Shown: positions 50,505 through 60,476, counted from the stretch's first letter. The stretch: DNA of 64,000 bases from JAHRAW01 sp028066695 (GCA_963457535.1 OY734803.1:1116001-1180000); one strand, 5' to 3'. The notes: generated by a model from the letters alone, not told the origin. Program-made: numbers and translations.

Positions 50505-51316
50505 ACGCGCGCCTCGCTACCGGCGCGGCGCTGGCCGCGGCCTTTGCCGCGGCGATTTGGTGGGCGCCGCTTTGGTTGTTCGCGGTGATCGCGCTGGTGT
50601 TGCTGCTGGGCGCGCTCGGCGAGTGGAATCGGCTGCTGCCCTGTCATCCGGCGACGGCATGCGCGATTGGCGCCGCGTTCGCCGCGTTTTGCGTCGCGAT
50701 ATTTTTTGCGCCGCAAAAGTGGTTGTGGATGTCCGCGCTGTGCCTCGCCGGCGCGCTGTTCTGGGTGTGGCGCGCCGCGCAATTGTTTTTTGCGTCGCGC
50801 CCCGATGACAAAAACAAATCGGCGGTTGCCAATTTATTGCAGGGCGTTTTCGTGCTGTTGTGCGCGTGGTGCGCGCTGGTGTGGATGCGCGCCGGTCACG
50901 GCGGCGGCGCGGTCATCGCCATGCTGCTGGCGATTTGCGCCGCCGACACTTTCGCCTACTTCGTCGGCCGGCGTTTCGGCCGGCGAAAACTCGCGCCGCA
51001 AATCAGCCCCGGAAAAACCGTGGAAGGACTTATCGGCGGACTTTTCGGCGCGGCCGCGGCCGGGCTGTGCATGGCATTTGCATTTTCGCTCGGCGTTTTT
51101 GAGGCCGCGCTGTGGACGCTCGCGTCTTTTTCCGCGGCGCTTTTTGGCGCGGCCGGCGATTTGCACGAGAGCGTTTTGAAACGCCGCGCCGGCGTAAAAG
51201 ACAGCGGAAATTTGCTGCCGGGGCACGGCGGCATTCTGGACCGCCTGGACGGCATTCTCGCGGGCGCGCCGGCTTTCGCCGTGATTTGGAACGCGCGCGC
51301 CGGCCTGCCGCTGTGA
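50501..51316 (+). CDS. cdsA: Phosphatidate cytidylyltransferase
   Basis: The 271-residue inner-membrane protein with about eight hydrophobic segments makes CDP-diacylglycerol, the substrate of PgsA encoded at 25771. The C-terminal signature 'GDLHESVLKRRAGVKDSGNL' continues into 'PGHGGILDRLDG' and is diagnostic. It is joined to uppS by ATGA and to dxr by GTGA. Confidence 0.95.
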   Translation: MNARLATGAALAAAFAAAIWWAPLWLFAVIALVLLLGALGEWNRLLPCHPATACAIGAAFAAFCVAIFFAPQKWLWMSALCLAGALFWVWRAAQLFFASRPDDKNKSAVANLLQGVFVLLCAWCALVWMRAGHGGGAVIAMLLAICAADTFAYFVGRRFGRRKLAPQISPGKTVEGLIGGLFGAAAAGLCMAFAFSLGVFEAALWTLASFSAALFGAAGDLHESVLKRRAGVKDSGNLLPGHGGILDRLDGILAGAPAFAVIWNARAGLPL

Positions 51317-52488
51317 GCGCCTCGGTCGCGGTGCTCGGCGCGACCGGCTCGGTCGGCACCAGCGCGCTGGATGTCATCGGGCGGCACCCGGACAAATTTC
51401 GCGTAACCGCGCTGACCGCCAACGCCAACTTTGAGGCGATGCGCGCGCAATGCGCGGCCTTCTCGCCCGACTGCGCGGTCATGGCCGAGCCGGCCGCGGC
51501 GAAACAACTGGAAAGCGATTTGGCGGCGGGCGGCACGCAAGTGCGCGGCGGCGCCGAGGCGCTGTGCGAGGCGGCCGCGGCCGCCGACATCGTGGTCTGC
51601 GGAATCGTCGGCGCGGCCGGGTTGCGCCCGACGCTGGCCGCGGTGCGCGCCGGCAAAAAAGTGCTGATCGCAAACAAAGAGCCGCTGGTCATGCTCGGCG
51701 CGCACATCATGCGCGAGGCGCGCGCGCACGGCGCAAGCGTCATTCCGCTGGACAGCGAGCACAACGCAATTTTCCAATGCCTGCCGGACGGCGGCGCGAA
51801 GATTAACGGCGGCGGCGCGCGCCAGGCCGGCGTCGCCAAAATCTGGCTGACCGGCTCGGGCGGGCCGTTTCGCAAATTGCCGCCGGACGAATTCGCCAAG
51901 GTAACCCCGGCGCAGGCGCGCGCGCATCCGACCTGGGAGATGGGTCCGAAAATCTCGGTGGATTCCGCGACCATGATGAACAAGGGTCTTGAGTTGATAG
52001 AAGCCTGCGCGCTGTTTTCGCTGGACGCCGACGATGTGGAAATCGTGGTGCATCCGCAAAGCGTGATTCACTCCATGGTGGAATATGTGGACGGTTCCAT
52101 TCTTGCGCAACTCGGCAGCCCCGACATGCGCGTGCCGATTGCAGGCGCGCTCGGCTGGCCGAGCCGCATTGACTCGGGGGCGCGCCGCCTCAACCTGCTG
52201 GAATGCGCGCGTTTTGATTTTGAAGCGCCCGACCTGGCGCGCTTTCCATGCATCGGCCTGGCGCGCGCCGCGGCGCGCGACGGCGGCGTGATGCCGGCCG
52301 CGATGAACGCGGCAAACGAAATCGCGGTCGCGGAATTTCTCAAAGGCGCGCTGACTTTTGATAAAATCCCGTGCGTGGTCGAGGGCGTGATGGAGCGCAC
52401 GGAGGCCGGGCGCGGCTGTGATTTGGAAAGCGCGCTGGCCGCGGACGCGCGCGCGCGGAAACTCGGCGCCGAATTGGCGGCCGCCTGA
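51313..52488 (+). CDS. dxr: 1-deoxy-D-xylulose-5-phosphate reductoisomerase
   Basis: The 391-residue NADPH enzyme makes methylerythritol phosphate, the committed step of the non-mevalonate isoprenoid pathway that feeds UppS. 'VAVLGATGSVGTSALDVI' is the NADPH loop, 'LIANKEPLVM' and 'PLDSEHNAIFQCL' form the metal/substrate site, and 'GPKISVDSATMMNKGLELIE' is conserved. The start is GTG 51313, overlapping the cdsA stop. Confidence 0.96.
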   Translation: MSASVAVLGATGSVGTSALDVIGRHPDKFRVTALTANANFEAMRAQCAAFSPDCAVMAEPAAAKQLESDLAAGGTQVRGGAEALCEAAAAADIVVCGIVGAAGLRPTLAAVRAGKKVLIANKEPLVMLGAHIMREARAHGASVIPLDSEHNAIFQCLPDGGAKINGGGARQAGVAKIWLTGSGGPFRKLPPDEFAKVTPAQARAHPTWEMGPKISVDSATMMNKGLELIEACALFSLDADDVEIVVHPQSVIHSMVEYVDGSILAQLGSPDMRVPIAGALGWPSRIDSGARRLNLLECARFDFEAPDLARFPCIGLARAAARDGGVMPAAMNAANEIAVAEFLKGALTFDKIPCVVEGVMERTEAGRGCDLESALAADARARKLGAELAAA

Positions 52489-52561
52489 ACGCGCCGCCGC
52501 AATTTCATGAATTTTCATTTCAAAACATGCCCTTCCCCTTTAATCTCCCGGTGATTTTTTG

Positions 52562-53881
52562 ATGACCTCTTTCGCATACGGTTTGTTCGGTTTTCTCGCC
52601 GCCATCGCGGTGCTGGTGGCGGTGCACGAATACGGCCACTTCTGGGTGGCGCGGCGGCTCGGCGTCGGCGTGCTGCGCTTTTCCATCGGCTTCGGCAAGC
52701 CGCTGCTGCGCTGGCGGCGGCGCGGCGACCCGACCGAATATGTGATCGGCATGATTCCGCTCGGCGGCTATGTGAAGATGCTGGACGAGCGCGAGGGGGA
52801 AGTTCCGGAGGAATTGCGCGAAAGCGCGTTCAACCGCCAATCGCTGGCCGCGCGCAGCGCGATTGTCGCCGCCGGCCCCGCGTTTAATTTCCTGTTCGCG
52901 CTGTTCGCGATCTGGCTGGTGCTGGTCGCCGGCAGCGGCGACATTGAGCCGGTGGTCGGCGGAGTGGAGGAGGATTCGCCGGCGATGCGCGCCGGGTTTC
53001 GCGAGGGCGACCGCCTGCTGCGCATAGACGGGCGCGAAGTGCGCGGCTTCGGGCAGCACCAACTCTACTTGCTGCACCGCGCGATGAAAGGCGGCGCGGT
53101 GGATTTTGAAGTCGCGCGCGACGGCGGCCTGCGCGATTTGCGCGTGGATTTTGCGGGCGGCATGCCGCCGGCCGGCGCGGGTCTGGGCCTGCGTCCGCCG
53201 CCGCCGCCGGCCGAGGTGTTTCGCGTGGTCGCCGGCTCGCCGGCCGAGGCCGCCGGGCTGCAGCGCGGCGATTTGGTCACCGAAGTGGACGGCGTCGCGG
53301 TCGCCGATTGGAACGACTTGGCGGCGCGCATCGCCGAGCGCCCCGGCGAGCAAATGATTTTGTCGCTGCGCCGCGACGGGCGCGCATTGACCGCCGCGGT
53401 CACCCCCGAGCGCGCGCTGGTGGACGGCGCCGCGCGCGGGCGGCTCGGCATTTACCGCCCGCCGCCGCGCGGCATTCGCGTCCGCTACGGGCCGCTGGAA
53501 GCGGTTGCGGCCTCGGCCGATTACAACTGGCGCATGACCGCGGTCACCATGCGCTCGCTCGCCGGCATGCTGACCGCGAGCGTGCCGGCCGACAACCTCG
53601 CCGGGCCGATCACCATCGCGCGCGTCGCCGGGCACACCGCGCAATCCGGCTTTGACGACTTCATGCGTTTTCTCGCGATCATCAGCATCAGTCTGGGGCT
53701 GATCAACCTGCTGCCGATTCCGCTGCTGGACGGCGGGCATTTGCTGTTTTTCGCGTTTGAGGCGGTCAGCGGGCGCGCGCCGTCGCAGCGCGCGATGATG
53801 CGCGGGCAAATGATCGGCGCGATGCTGCTGGTCATGCTGATGAGCCTCGCGTTTTACAACGACATTATGCGCCTGTTCTGA
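52562..53881 (+). CDS. rseP: Site-2 membrane metalloprotease RseP
   Basis: The 439-residue inner-membrane zinc protease cleaves anti-sigma factor RseA and signal-peptide remnants. 'AVHEYGHFWVARRLG' gives the HExxH site (H22, E23, H26), the middle has two PDZ domains ('GVEEDSPAMRAGFREGDRLL', 'AGSPAEAAGLQRGDLVTEVD'), and 'NLLPIPLLDGGHLLF' supplies the third ligand. It sits between dxr and bamA as in E. coli. A 73-base gap upstream holds no obvious promoter. Confidence 0.95.
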   Translation: MTSFAYGLFGFLAAIAVLVAVHEYGHFWVARRLGVGVLRFSIGFGKPLLRWRRRGDPTEYVIGMIPLGGYVKMLDEREGEVPEELRESAFNRQSLAARSAIVAAGPAFNFLFALFAIWLVLVAGSGDIEPVVGGVEEDSPAMRAGFREGDRLLRIDGREVRGFGQHQLYLLHRAMKGGAVDFEVARDGGLRDLRVDFAGGMPPAGAGLGLRPPPPPAEVFRVVAGSPAEAAGLQRGDLVTEVDGVAVADWNDLAARIAERPGEQMILSLRRDGRALTAAVTPERALVDGAARGRLGIYRPPPRGIRVRYGPLEAVAASADYNWRMTAVTMRSLAGMLTASVPADNLAGPITIARVAGHTAQSGFDDFMRFLAIISISLGLINLLPIPLLDGGHLLFFAFEAVSGRAPSQRAMMRGQMIGAMLLVMLMSLAFYNDIMRLF

Positions 53882-53931
53882 CGCCGCCCCCGCGGCGCGC
53901 CGCTCCCCCCGCCGACCTGCCCGCACACAAA

Positions 53932-56388
53932 ATGAAAAGGCTCGCCCCGCTGCTGCTGTGGCTGCATATTTGTGCGGCGCTGGCCGCCGCGCCGTTCATC
54001 ATCACCGACATTCGCGTGGAGGGACTGGAGCGCCTGGAGGCCGGCACGGTGTTCAACTATCTTCCGCTGAAAGTCGGCGACGAACTCAACGACGAGGAAG
54101 CGCGCCTCAGCATCAAGGAACTTTACGCCACCGGTTTTTTCAAGGATGTCGTGCTGGAGCGCGACGGCACCGCGCTGGTGGTCAAGGTGGTGGAGCGCCC
54201 GTCCATCGCCACGCTGACCATCACCGGCAACAAAGTCATAGACACCGAGACCCTGCAGCGCGGCCTCGGGCAGGCCGGGCTGGTGGAGGGGCGCATTCTC
54301 AACAGCGCGAGTTTGGACCGCGTGGAGCAGGAAATTCAAAGCACCTATCTGTCGCTCGGGCGTTACTCCACCAAAGTGGAGTCGGAAGTGGAGGAACTGG
54401 AGCGCAACCGCGTCGCGGTGACCATCAAGATCAGCGAGGGGCGCGTCGCCACCATTAAAAAGATCAACATCATCGGCGCCAAGCAGGTGCCGGTGGACGC
54501 GCTCGTGGAGGAAATGTCGCTGCGCGACCGCCGCGGTTTCGGCCTGTTCAGTTCGCGCAACCAGTATTCCAAGCAGAAACTGGAGGCCGACCTGGAAAAG
54601 ATCCGCAGTTATTACCTGGACCGCGGCTTCCACGAATTTGAAATCGTCTCCAGCAATGTGGACATCAGCGCGAACAAGCAGAACATCTTTATCAGCATCA
54701 TTTTGAATGAGGGCGAAAGGTATGTTTTTGAAGAAAGCGTGTTTGAGGCGACCGGCAGCGCCGACACTTCGGGCCTCCCCGACTTGGTAAGCATTCGCGC
54801 CGGCGAGCCGTTTTCGCGCAAGACGGTCAACGCCAGCCGCGCCGCCATCAGCCGAAAGTTCGCCGACGACGGCTACGCTTTCGTGGAAGTCCGCCCGATT
54901 TACGAGACCGACCGCGAGGCGAAGACGGTGAAAACCGTGTTCACCATTGAAACCAAGCAGCGCGTCTATGTGCGAAAAGTAATCATCAGCGGAAATTTGC
55001 ACACCCGCGACCAGGTGATTCGGCGCGAGTTGCGGCAGTTTGAAGGCGCGTGGTATTCGGCGCGCGCGGTCAAGTTGTCGGAAGACCGGCTGAAACGCGC
55101 CGGGTATTTCACCGGCGTATCCATTGAAACGCAGGAAGTGTCCGGCGCGACCGACCAGGTGGACCTGAGAGTCGCGGTGCAGGAGCGCGACACCGGCTCC
55201 ATTTCCTTTTCGCTCGGGTATTCCGACGCCGACGGCGCGATTCTCGGCGCGAATTACGCGCAGCGCAATTTGCTCGGCACCGGGCGCGAACTCAATGTCA
55301 ATGTGGATTCCACCGCCACCACCAACAGCGCCTCCATTCGATATGTCAACCCCTACCACACCCCCGACGGCGTCAGCCGCGAAATCAGCATCAGCAGCAT
55401 TGATGTGGACACCACCGCCGCCGACACCGCGATTTACCGCGTCAACACCACCGCCTCGGGCGTCAATTACAAAATCCCGATAGCCGAGACCAACTCGCTC
55501 AACCTCGGCTTTTCGCTGGAGGACATTCGGCTGAGTTCCACCGGCAGCACGCCCACCGAAATCCGCAAGGAATTTGACGACCAAAAAGAAAACAACCCGG
55601 GCAGCAATTTCAACCTGATTTCGCGCCTCGGCGTTTCCAAGGACACGCGCAACGATTTTTTCTTCCCGACCGGCGGCGCAACCTCGTCGGTTTCAGTGGA
55701 GGCGACCGTGCCGGGCAGCGCGTTTGAATATTACAAATTCAATTTGCGCGGCACCGCCTACCGCGGGCTGTTCACAAATCTCGCGATGCGCGCCGGCTTC
55801 ACGCTCAGCCACGGCGGCGGCTACGGCGACACCGAAGAGTTGCCGGCGTTTCGCCGCTACTACGCCGGCGGCTCGCATTCGGTGCGCGGATTTCGCGCGC
55901 GCAATTTGGGCCCGTATAGTTCGCAGTACCGTGGCGCGCCCACGAAAGTCGACGAGGCAAATCCGCCTTGCGGCGACGACGACATGATGGGCTACATAGA
56001 ATTCAAAGACGGGTGCTACCGGGGCGCCACCATGGGCGCCGCGCAAACCCCCATCGGCGGCGACACGCGCGTGCTGGTCAACACCGAGTTGCTGTTCCCC
56101 GCATTCGGCGCCGGCGACAAGCGCGACAAACGCATCGGCATTTTTCTGGACGGCGGCATGGCCTTCGGCAAGGGGTTTGAGCACATTGAAGCGAGCGAGG
56201 ACCACGACACTTACAAACGCCTGGACGGCGGCATTGACCTCGGCCGCATGCGCTACTCGGCCGGCGTCAGTTTCAACTGGTTCTCGCCGATCGGGCCGTT
56301 TTCCATGAGTTATTCCGAGCCGCTGAACGAGCAGCCGGGCGACCGCGTGGAAAACTTCCAGATCAGCCTCGGCACGCTGTTCCGCTAA
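53932..56388 (+). CDS. bamA: Outer membrane protein assembly factor BamA
   Basis: The 818-residue precursor has a signal peptide (to about residue 19), five POTRA domains (about 22-420) and a 16-stranded Omp85 barrel. Barrel loop 6 carries 'RYYAGGSHSVRGFRARNLGP', whose RGF is the conserved Omp85 motif. It inserts barrel proteins such as the two encoded at 24490 and 25214. It ends 'FQISLGTLFR': the last residue is Arg after the usual terminal Phe, which is odd for this family. It is followed closely by skp. Confidence 0.95.
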   Translation: MKRLAPLLLWLHICAALAAAPFIITDIRVEGLERLEAGTVFNYLPLKVGDELNDEEARLSIKELYATGFFKDVVLERDGTALVVKVVERPSIATLTITGNKVIDTETLQRGLGQAGLVEGRILNSASLDRVEQEIQSTYLSLGRYSTKVESEVEELERNRVAVTIKISEGRVATIKKINIIGAKQVPVDALVEEMSLRDRRGFGLFSSRNQYSKQKLEADLEKIRSYYLDRGFHEFEIVSSNVDISANKQNIFISIILNEGERYVFEESVFEATGSADTSGLPDLVSIRAGEPFSRKTVNASRAAISRKFADDGYAFVEVRPIYETDREAKTVKTVFTIETKQRVYVRKVIISGNLHTRDQVIRRELRQFEGAWYSARAVKLSEDRLKRAGYFTGVSIETQEVSGATDQVDLRVAVQERDTGSISFSLGYSDADGAILGANYAQRNLLGTGRELNVNVDSTATTNSASIRYVNPYHTPDGVSREISISSIDVDTTAADTAIYRVNTTASGVNYKIPIAETNSLNLGFSLEDIRLSSTGSTPTEIRKEFDDQKENNPGSNFNLISRLGVSKDTRNDFFFPTGGATSSVSVEATVPGSAFEYYKFNLRGTAYRGLFTNLAMRAGFTLSHGGGYGDTEELPAFRRYYAGGSHSVRGFRARNLGPYSSQYRGAPTKVDEANPPCGDDDMMGYIEFKDGCYRGATMGAAQTPIGGDTRVLVNTELLFPAFGAGDKRDKRIGIFLDGGMAFGKGFEHIEASEDHDTYKRLDGGIDLGRMRYSAGVSFNWFSPIGPFSMSYSEPLNEQPGDRVENFQISLGTLFR

Positions 56389-56433
56389 AATCCCGCGCCC
56401 CGCCGGGAAAAGAAACTGCTACCATTGCCCGTT

Positions 56434-56952
56434 ATGCGAATCCGCGCCCTCCTCTCCCGCGCCGCCCCGGCGGCATGCGCGCTGGCGCTTTTGGCGTCCG
56501 CGCCCGCGCCGGCCGCGGAAATCGGCTATGTGGATGTGCAGCGCCTGCTCACCGAGGCGCCGCAGGGCAAGGAGAAAATGCAGACGCTGCGCGCCGAATT
56601 CGCCGAGCGCAACCGCAAACTGCAGGGCGAATTTGAACTGTTCAAATCGCGCGAGGCCGAACTGGAGAAAAAGAGCCTGAGCATGGAAGCCTCCGAATGG
56701 GACGAGCAGGCCGCCGACCTGCGCGCCACCGAGCGGCGGCTGCGGCGCGCGCAGCGCGAATACAACGAGGATTCGTCGCGGCGCCTCAATCAGGAACTCG
56801 GCAAACTGGAAAAAGTCATCTCGCGCGCCATCGTCGCCGTGGCCAAGCGCGAAAAACTGGACATCGTTTTTGAAAAAGCGGTGTATGCCAACCCCGACAT
56901 CGACCTGACCGCCACGGTGCTCGCCGAATTAAAAAAGATGCACAAAGAATGA
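56434..56952 (+). CDS. skp: Periplasmic chaperone Skp/OmpH
   Basis: The 172-residue precursor has a signal peptide (cleaved before 'AEIGYVDVQRLL') and a long charged coiled-coil ('REAELEKKSLSMEASEWDEQ') that forms the tentacles holding unfolded outer-membrane proteins. The start is ATG 56434; an in-frame TTG 9 bases upstream is less likely. It stands between bamA and lpxD as in other gammaproteobacteria. Confidence 0.9.
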   Translation: MRIRALLSRAAPAACALALLASAPAPAAEIGYVDVQRLLTEAPQGKEKMQTLRAEFAERNRKLQGEFELFKSREAELEKKSLSMEASEWDEQAADLRATERRLRRAQREYNEDSSRRLNQELGKLEKVISRAIVAVAKREKLDIVFEKAVYANPDIDLTATVLAELKKMHKE

Positions 56953-56998
56953 CGGCGCGCCCGCGCCGTCCGCGTCTTGTGACCCGTCCGTCCCGCAT

Positions 56999-58054
56999 GT
57001 GATCACCATCGGAGAAATCGCGGCCGCCGCCGGAGGGCGCGTGGAAGGCGACGACGCCTTTCGCGTGCGGCGCCTCAGCAGCCTGAAAAACGCCGAAGCC
57101 GATTCGCTCGCGTTCTACGCCGGCCGGCGCGGCGCAAAAGACCGCGCGCTGGAAACCACCGCGGCCGGCGCGGTCATGCTGCGCGCCGAATGCGCGCAAA
57201 GATTCCCGCGCCACCGCGTCATCGTGGAAGACGCCTACCTCGCTTACGCGCGCGCCAGCGCGCTGTTCGTGCCGCCGCCGAAAAATTGCGGCGCGCACAA
57301 AACCGCGGCAATCGCGCCGAACGCCAAAGTGCACAAAGACGCCGCGCTCGGCGCGTATGCGGTGGTCGGCGAAAACAGCGTGATTGAAAGCGGTGTTAAT
57401 ATCGGCGCGCATGTCACGATCGGCGCCGACTGCGTCATCGGGCGCGACACCACAATTGAATCCGGCGTTCACATCGGCGCGCGCACGCGCATCGGCGCGA
57501 GGTGCCGCATTTCCTCGGGCGTAGTCATCGGCGCCGGCGGTTTCGGCTACGCCGAAAATTCTTCGGACGGCGGCGTTCAGTGGGAGCGCATTGAACAACT
57601 CGGCGGCGTGCGCATCGGCGACGACGTGGACATCGGCGCCAACACCACGATAGACCGCGGCGCGCTGGACGACACCGTCATCGGCGACGGCGTCAAACTG
57701 GACAACCACATTCAAATCGCGCACAACGTGCGCGTCGGCGCGCACACCATCATGGCCGGCTGCGCCGCGGTCGCCGGCAGCGCGGTCATCGGCGCGAGGT
57801 GCCGGCTCGGCGGGCGCGCCTCGGTGCTCGGCCACCTGGAAATCGCCGATGATGTGCATATTCACGCGGACGGGTTTGTCGCCGCGTCCATTTTTCAGGC
57901 GGGCGAATATTCGTCGCTGATTTCCGCACAGCCCGCGGAAAAGTGGCGCAAAACCGCCGCGCACATTCGCCGTCTGGAACAACTCGCCGAAAAAGTAAAA
58001 CGCCTTCAACGCGCATGCCCGCAACCGCCGGAGCAGGGGGGAAAAAACCAGTGA
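56999..58054 (+). CDS. lpxD: UDP-3-O-acylglucosamine N-acyltransferase
   Basis: The 351-residue enzyme adds the second acyl chain in lipid A synthesis. An N-terminal uridine-binding domain is followed by left-handed beta-helix hexapeptide repeats ('IGAHVTIGADCVIG' and so on); 'LDNHIQIAHNVRVGAHTIMAG' carries the catalytic His, and a C-terminal helix ends the protein. The start is GTG 56999; the overlapping ATG at 56997 is followed at once by TGA and is not usable. The stop overlaps fabZ's GTG. Confidence 0.95.
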   Translation: MITIGEIAAAAGGRVEGDDAFRVRRLSSLKNAEADSLAFYAGRRGAKDRALETTAAGAVMLRAECAQRFPRHRVIVEDAYLAYARASALFVPPPKNCGAHKTAAIAPNAKVHKDAALGAYAVVGENSVIESGVNIGAHVTIGADCVIGRDTTIESGVHIGARTRIGARCRISSGVVIGAGGFGYAENSSDGGVQWERIEQLGGVRIGDDVDIGANTTIDRGALDDTVIGDGVKLDNHIQIAHNVRVGAHTIMAGCAAVAGSAVIGARCRLGGRASVLGHLEIADDVHIHADGFVAASIFQAGEYSSLISAQPAEKWRKTAAHIRRLEQLAEKVKRLQRACPQPPEQGGKNQ

Positions 58055-58503
58055 CGCAAATCGACATTCACCAAATCCGAAAAATCCTGCCGCACCGCTA
58101 CCCGTTTTTGCTGGTGGACCGCGTGCTGGACTACGAAAAACACAAGACGCTGCGCGCGGTGAAAAATGTCACGGTGAACGAGCCGTTTTTCGGCGGGCAT
58201 TTTCCGGCGCGCCCGGTGTTTCCCGGGGTGCTGATTCTGGAGGCGATCGCGCAGGCCTCGGCGATTCTCGCCAGCCGCGGCCTGGACCGCGAACCGGACG
58301 ACAGCATCATCTTCCTTTTCGCCGGCATTGACAAGGCGCGCTTCAAGCGCCCGGTGGAGCCCGGCGACCAATTGCTGATTGAAGTCGCGCAGGTGCATTA
58401 CAAAAGCCGCATCTGGAAATATTCGGGCAAGGCCTCGGTGGAGGGCGACCTCGCGGCGTCCGCGGAAATTTTGTTCACCTACCGTGAAGCGCCGGGAGCA
58501 TAA
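58051..58503 (+). CDS. fabZ: (3R)-hydroxyacyl-ACP dehydratase
   Basis: The 150-residue hot-dog-fold enzyme dehydrates beta-hydroxyacyl-ACP in fatty acid synthesis. 'ILPHRYPFLLVDRVLDYE' has the catalytic His, and 'FPGVLILEAIAQASAIL' the catalytic Glu. The start is GTG 58051, overlapping the lpxD stop with a G-rich Shine-Dalgarno (CAGGGGGG) upstream. It competes with LpxA for 3-hydroxyacyl-ACP and is encoded next to it. Confidence 0.95.
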   Translation: MTQIDIHQIRKILPHRYPFLLVDRVLDYEKHKTLRAVKNVTVNEPFFGGHFPARPVFPGVLILEAIAQASAILASRGLDREPDDSIIFLFAGIDKARFKRPVEPGDQLLIEVAQVHYKSRIWKYSGKASVEGDLAASAEILFTYREAPGA

Positions 58504-59305
58504 CGCCCGCGAAAAGACGGGCGCGGGCGGAACGGACATCCACCCGAGCGCGGTCGTGGACCGCGGCGCCGAACTCGCCGACGGCGTTTGCGTCGGCGCG
58601 TTTTCGGTGATAGAGCGCGGCGCGGTCATCGGCGCGCGCGCGCGCATTGAGCCGCATGTGGTCATCCGCGGCGGCGCGGTCATCGGCGAAGACACGCACA
58701 TTTACCAGTTCTGCTCCATCGGCGAAGCGCCGCAGCACCAGGGCTACGCCGGCGAGCCGACCGGCCTGGAAATCGGCGCGCGCAACATCATCCGCGAATC
58801 GTGCACCGTGCACCGCGGCACCGCGGACGGGCGCGGGCGCACGCGCATCGGCGACGACAATTTCATCATGGCCTACGCGCACATCGCGCACGACTGCGCG
58901 CTCGGCGACCACATCGTGTTCGCCAACGGCGCCAGTCTGGCCGGGCATGTGGATGTCGGCGACCACGCGATTCTCGGCGGCTTTTCGCTGGTGCACCAGT
59001 TCTGCAGCATCGGCGCGCACTGCATCACCGGCATCGGCGCGGTTTGTTTTAAGGATGTGCCGCCGTTCATCATCGCCTCCGGGCACACGGCAAAACCGTT
59101 CGGGCTGAACACCAAAGGGCTGCGGCGGCGCGGGTTTGACGATGAATCGGTGGCGCTGTTAAAAAAGGCATACCGCCTGCTCTACCGTGACGGCCTTGAG
59201 CAGGCGCGCGCGCTGCAGGAAATTCAAAAACTGCGGCCGGGGCATCCGCACCTGGAAATGCTGTGCGATTTCGTGCGCGGCAGCCGGCGCGGCATCATTC
59301 GCTGA
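58484..59305 (+). CDS. lpxA: UDP-N-acetylglucosamine O-acyltransferase
   Basis: This is the first enzyme of lipid A synthesis. The hexapeptide beta-helix begins 'DIHPSAVVDRGAELADGV'; 'NIIRESCTVHRGTADGRGRT' and 'FIMAYAHIAHDCALGDH' hold the conserved active-site His, and the C-terminal helical part is present. No ATG lies at the expected place. GTG 58484 gives 273 residues, about 11 more than usual, and overlaps fabZ by 20 bases, so the exact start is uncertain. Confidence 0.92.
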   Translation: MKRREHNAREKTGAGGTDIHPSAVVDRGAELADGVCVGAFSVIERGAVIGARARIEPHVVIRGGAVIGEDTHIYQFCSIGEAPQHQGYAGEPTGLEIGARNIIRESCTVHRGTADGRGRTRIGDDNFIMAYAHIAHDCALGDHIVFANGASLAGHVDVGDHAILGGFSLVHQFCSIGAHCITGIGAVCFKDVPPFIIASGHTAKPFGLNTKGLRRRGFDDESVALLKKAYRLLYRDGLEQARALQEIQKLRPGHPHLEMLCDFVRGSRRGIIR

Positions 59306-59318
59306 GCGCGGGAGTTTC

Positions 59319-60476
59319 ATGAACGCCGCGGAGGAAGGGCGCGCGCTGCGCATTGCGGTGGTCGCCGGCGAAGCCTCGGGCGATTCGCTCGGCGCCGGGC
59401 TCATTCGGGAAATCAAGGCGCGCCGCCCCGGCAGCGTGTTCACCGGAGTCGGCGGGCCGGAGATGGCCGCGGCCGGCTGCGAAATTCTTTTTGACATGGA
59501 GCGCATCGGCGTCATCGGGCTGGACGGGCTGCTGAAAAAACTGCCGGGAATTTTCCGGATTCGCCGGAGTTTGCTCGCGCGTTTTTGCGCCGAGCGCCCG
59601 GATGTGTTCGTGGGCATTGACGCGCCCGACTTCAACCTCGCGCTCGCGCGCAAACTCAAGCGGCGCGGCCTGACCTGCGCGCACTATGTCAGCCCGACGG
59701 TGTGGGCCTGGCGCGGCTACCGCATCCGCAAAATCCGAAACTCCACCGACCACATGCTCGCGCTGTTTCCTTTTGAGGCCGAGTTCTACCGCAAACAAAG
59801 TGTGCCGGTCACCTGCGTCGGCCACCCGATCGCCGACGAAATTTCCGCGCCCGACCGCGCGCGCGCGCGCCGCGAACTGGGTCTTGACGACGGCCCGGTC
59901 ATCGCGCTGTTGCCCGGCAGCCGCCGCGGCGAAATGCGGCGGCACGGCCGCGTCTTTTTGGAGGCGGCGCGGCGCATTCTGGCCGCGCATCCGCGCGCGC
60001 GTTTTGTGCTGCCGTTTGCCGGCGCACCGGTCGCCGAGGAATTTCGGCGCATCACCCGCGGCCTGCGCGGCGCCGGCGATTTGCCGCTGCGCGCATTTGA
60101 CGGCGGCGCGCGCCTCGCGCTGGAAGCATGCGATTTGGCGGTGCTCGCCTCCGGCACCGCCGCGCTGGAGGCCGCGCTGCTGCGGCGCGCGCACATCGTC
60201 GTCTACAAACTGCCGTGGTTCAGTTACTGGCTGATGCGGAAACTGGTGCGGGTGGAGTATTATTCAATGCCGAACCAATTGCTGCCCGCGCCGATGATTC
60301 CGGAATTAATTCAGCGCCGCGCCACCGCCGCCAACATCGCAGCCGAGGTGGACGCTTTGCTCGCCGACGCGCGCCGCGTCAGCCATCTCGGGGAATGTTT
60401 CGCCGCCATGCACCGCGAGTTAAAGCGCGGCGCCAACGCGCGCGCCGCCGACGCGGTGCTGGCGCTGGCCGCCTGA
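59319..60476 (+). CDS. lpxB: Lipid-A-disaccharide synthase
   Basis: The 385-residue GT-B glycosyltransferase joins UDP-diacylglucosamine and lipid X. 'VVAGEASGDSLGAGLI' opens the N-domain, 'HYVSPTVWAWRGYRIRKI' is the family signature, and 'ALLPGSRRGEMRRH' and 'SGTAALEAALL' form the nucleotide site. GGAG lies 7 bases before ATG 59319. Its product goes to LpxK, encoded at 39205. Confidence 0.95.
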   Translation: MNAAEEGRALRIAVVAGEASGDSLGAGLIREIKARRPGSVFTGVGGPEMAAAGCEILFDMERIGVIGLDGLLKKLPGIFRIRRSLLARFCAERPDVFVGIDAPDFNLALARKLKRRGLTCAHYVSPTVWAWRGYRIRKIRNSTDHMLALFPFEAEFYRKQSVPVTCVGHPIADEISAPDRARARRELGLDDGPVIALLPGSRRGEMRRHGRVFLEAARRILAAHPRARFVLPFAGAPVAEEFRRITRGLRGAGDLPLRAFDGGARLALEACDLAVLASGTAALEAALLRRAHIVVYKLPWFSYWLMRKLVRVEYYSMPNQLLPAPMIPELIQRRATAANIAAEVDALLADARRVSHLGECFAAMHRELKRGANARAADAVLALAA

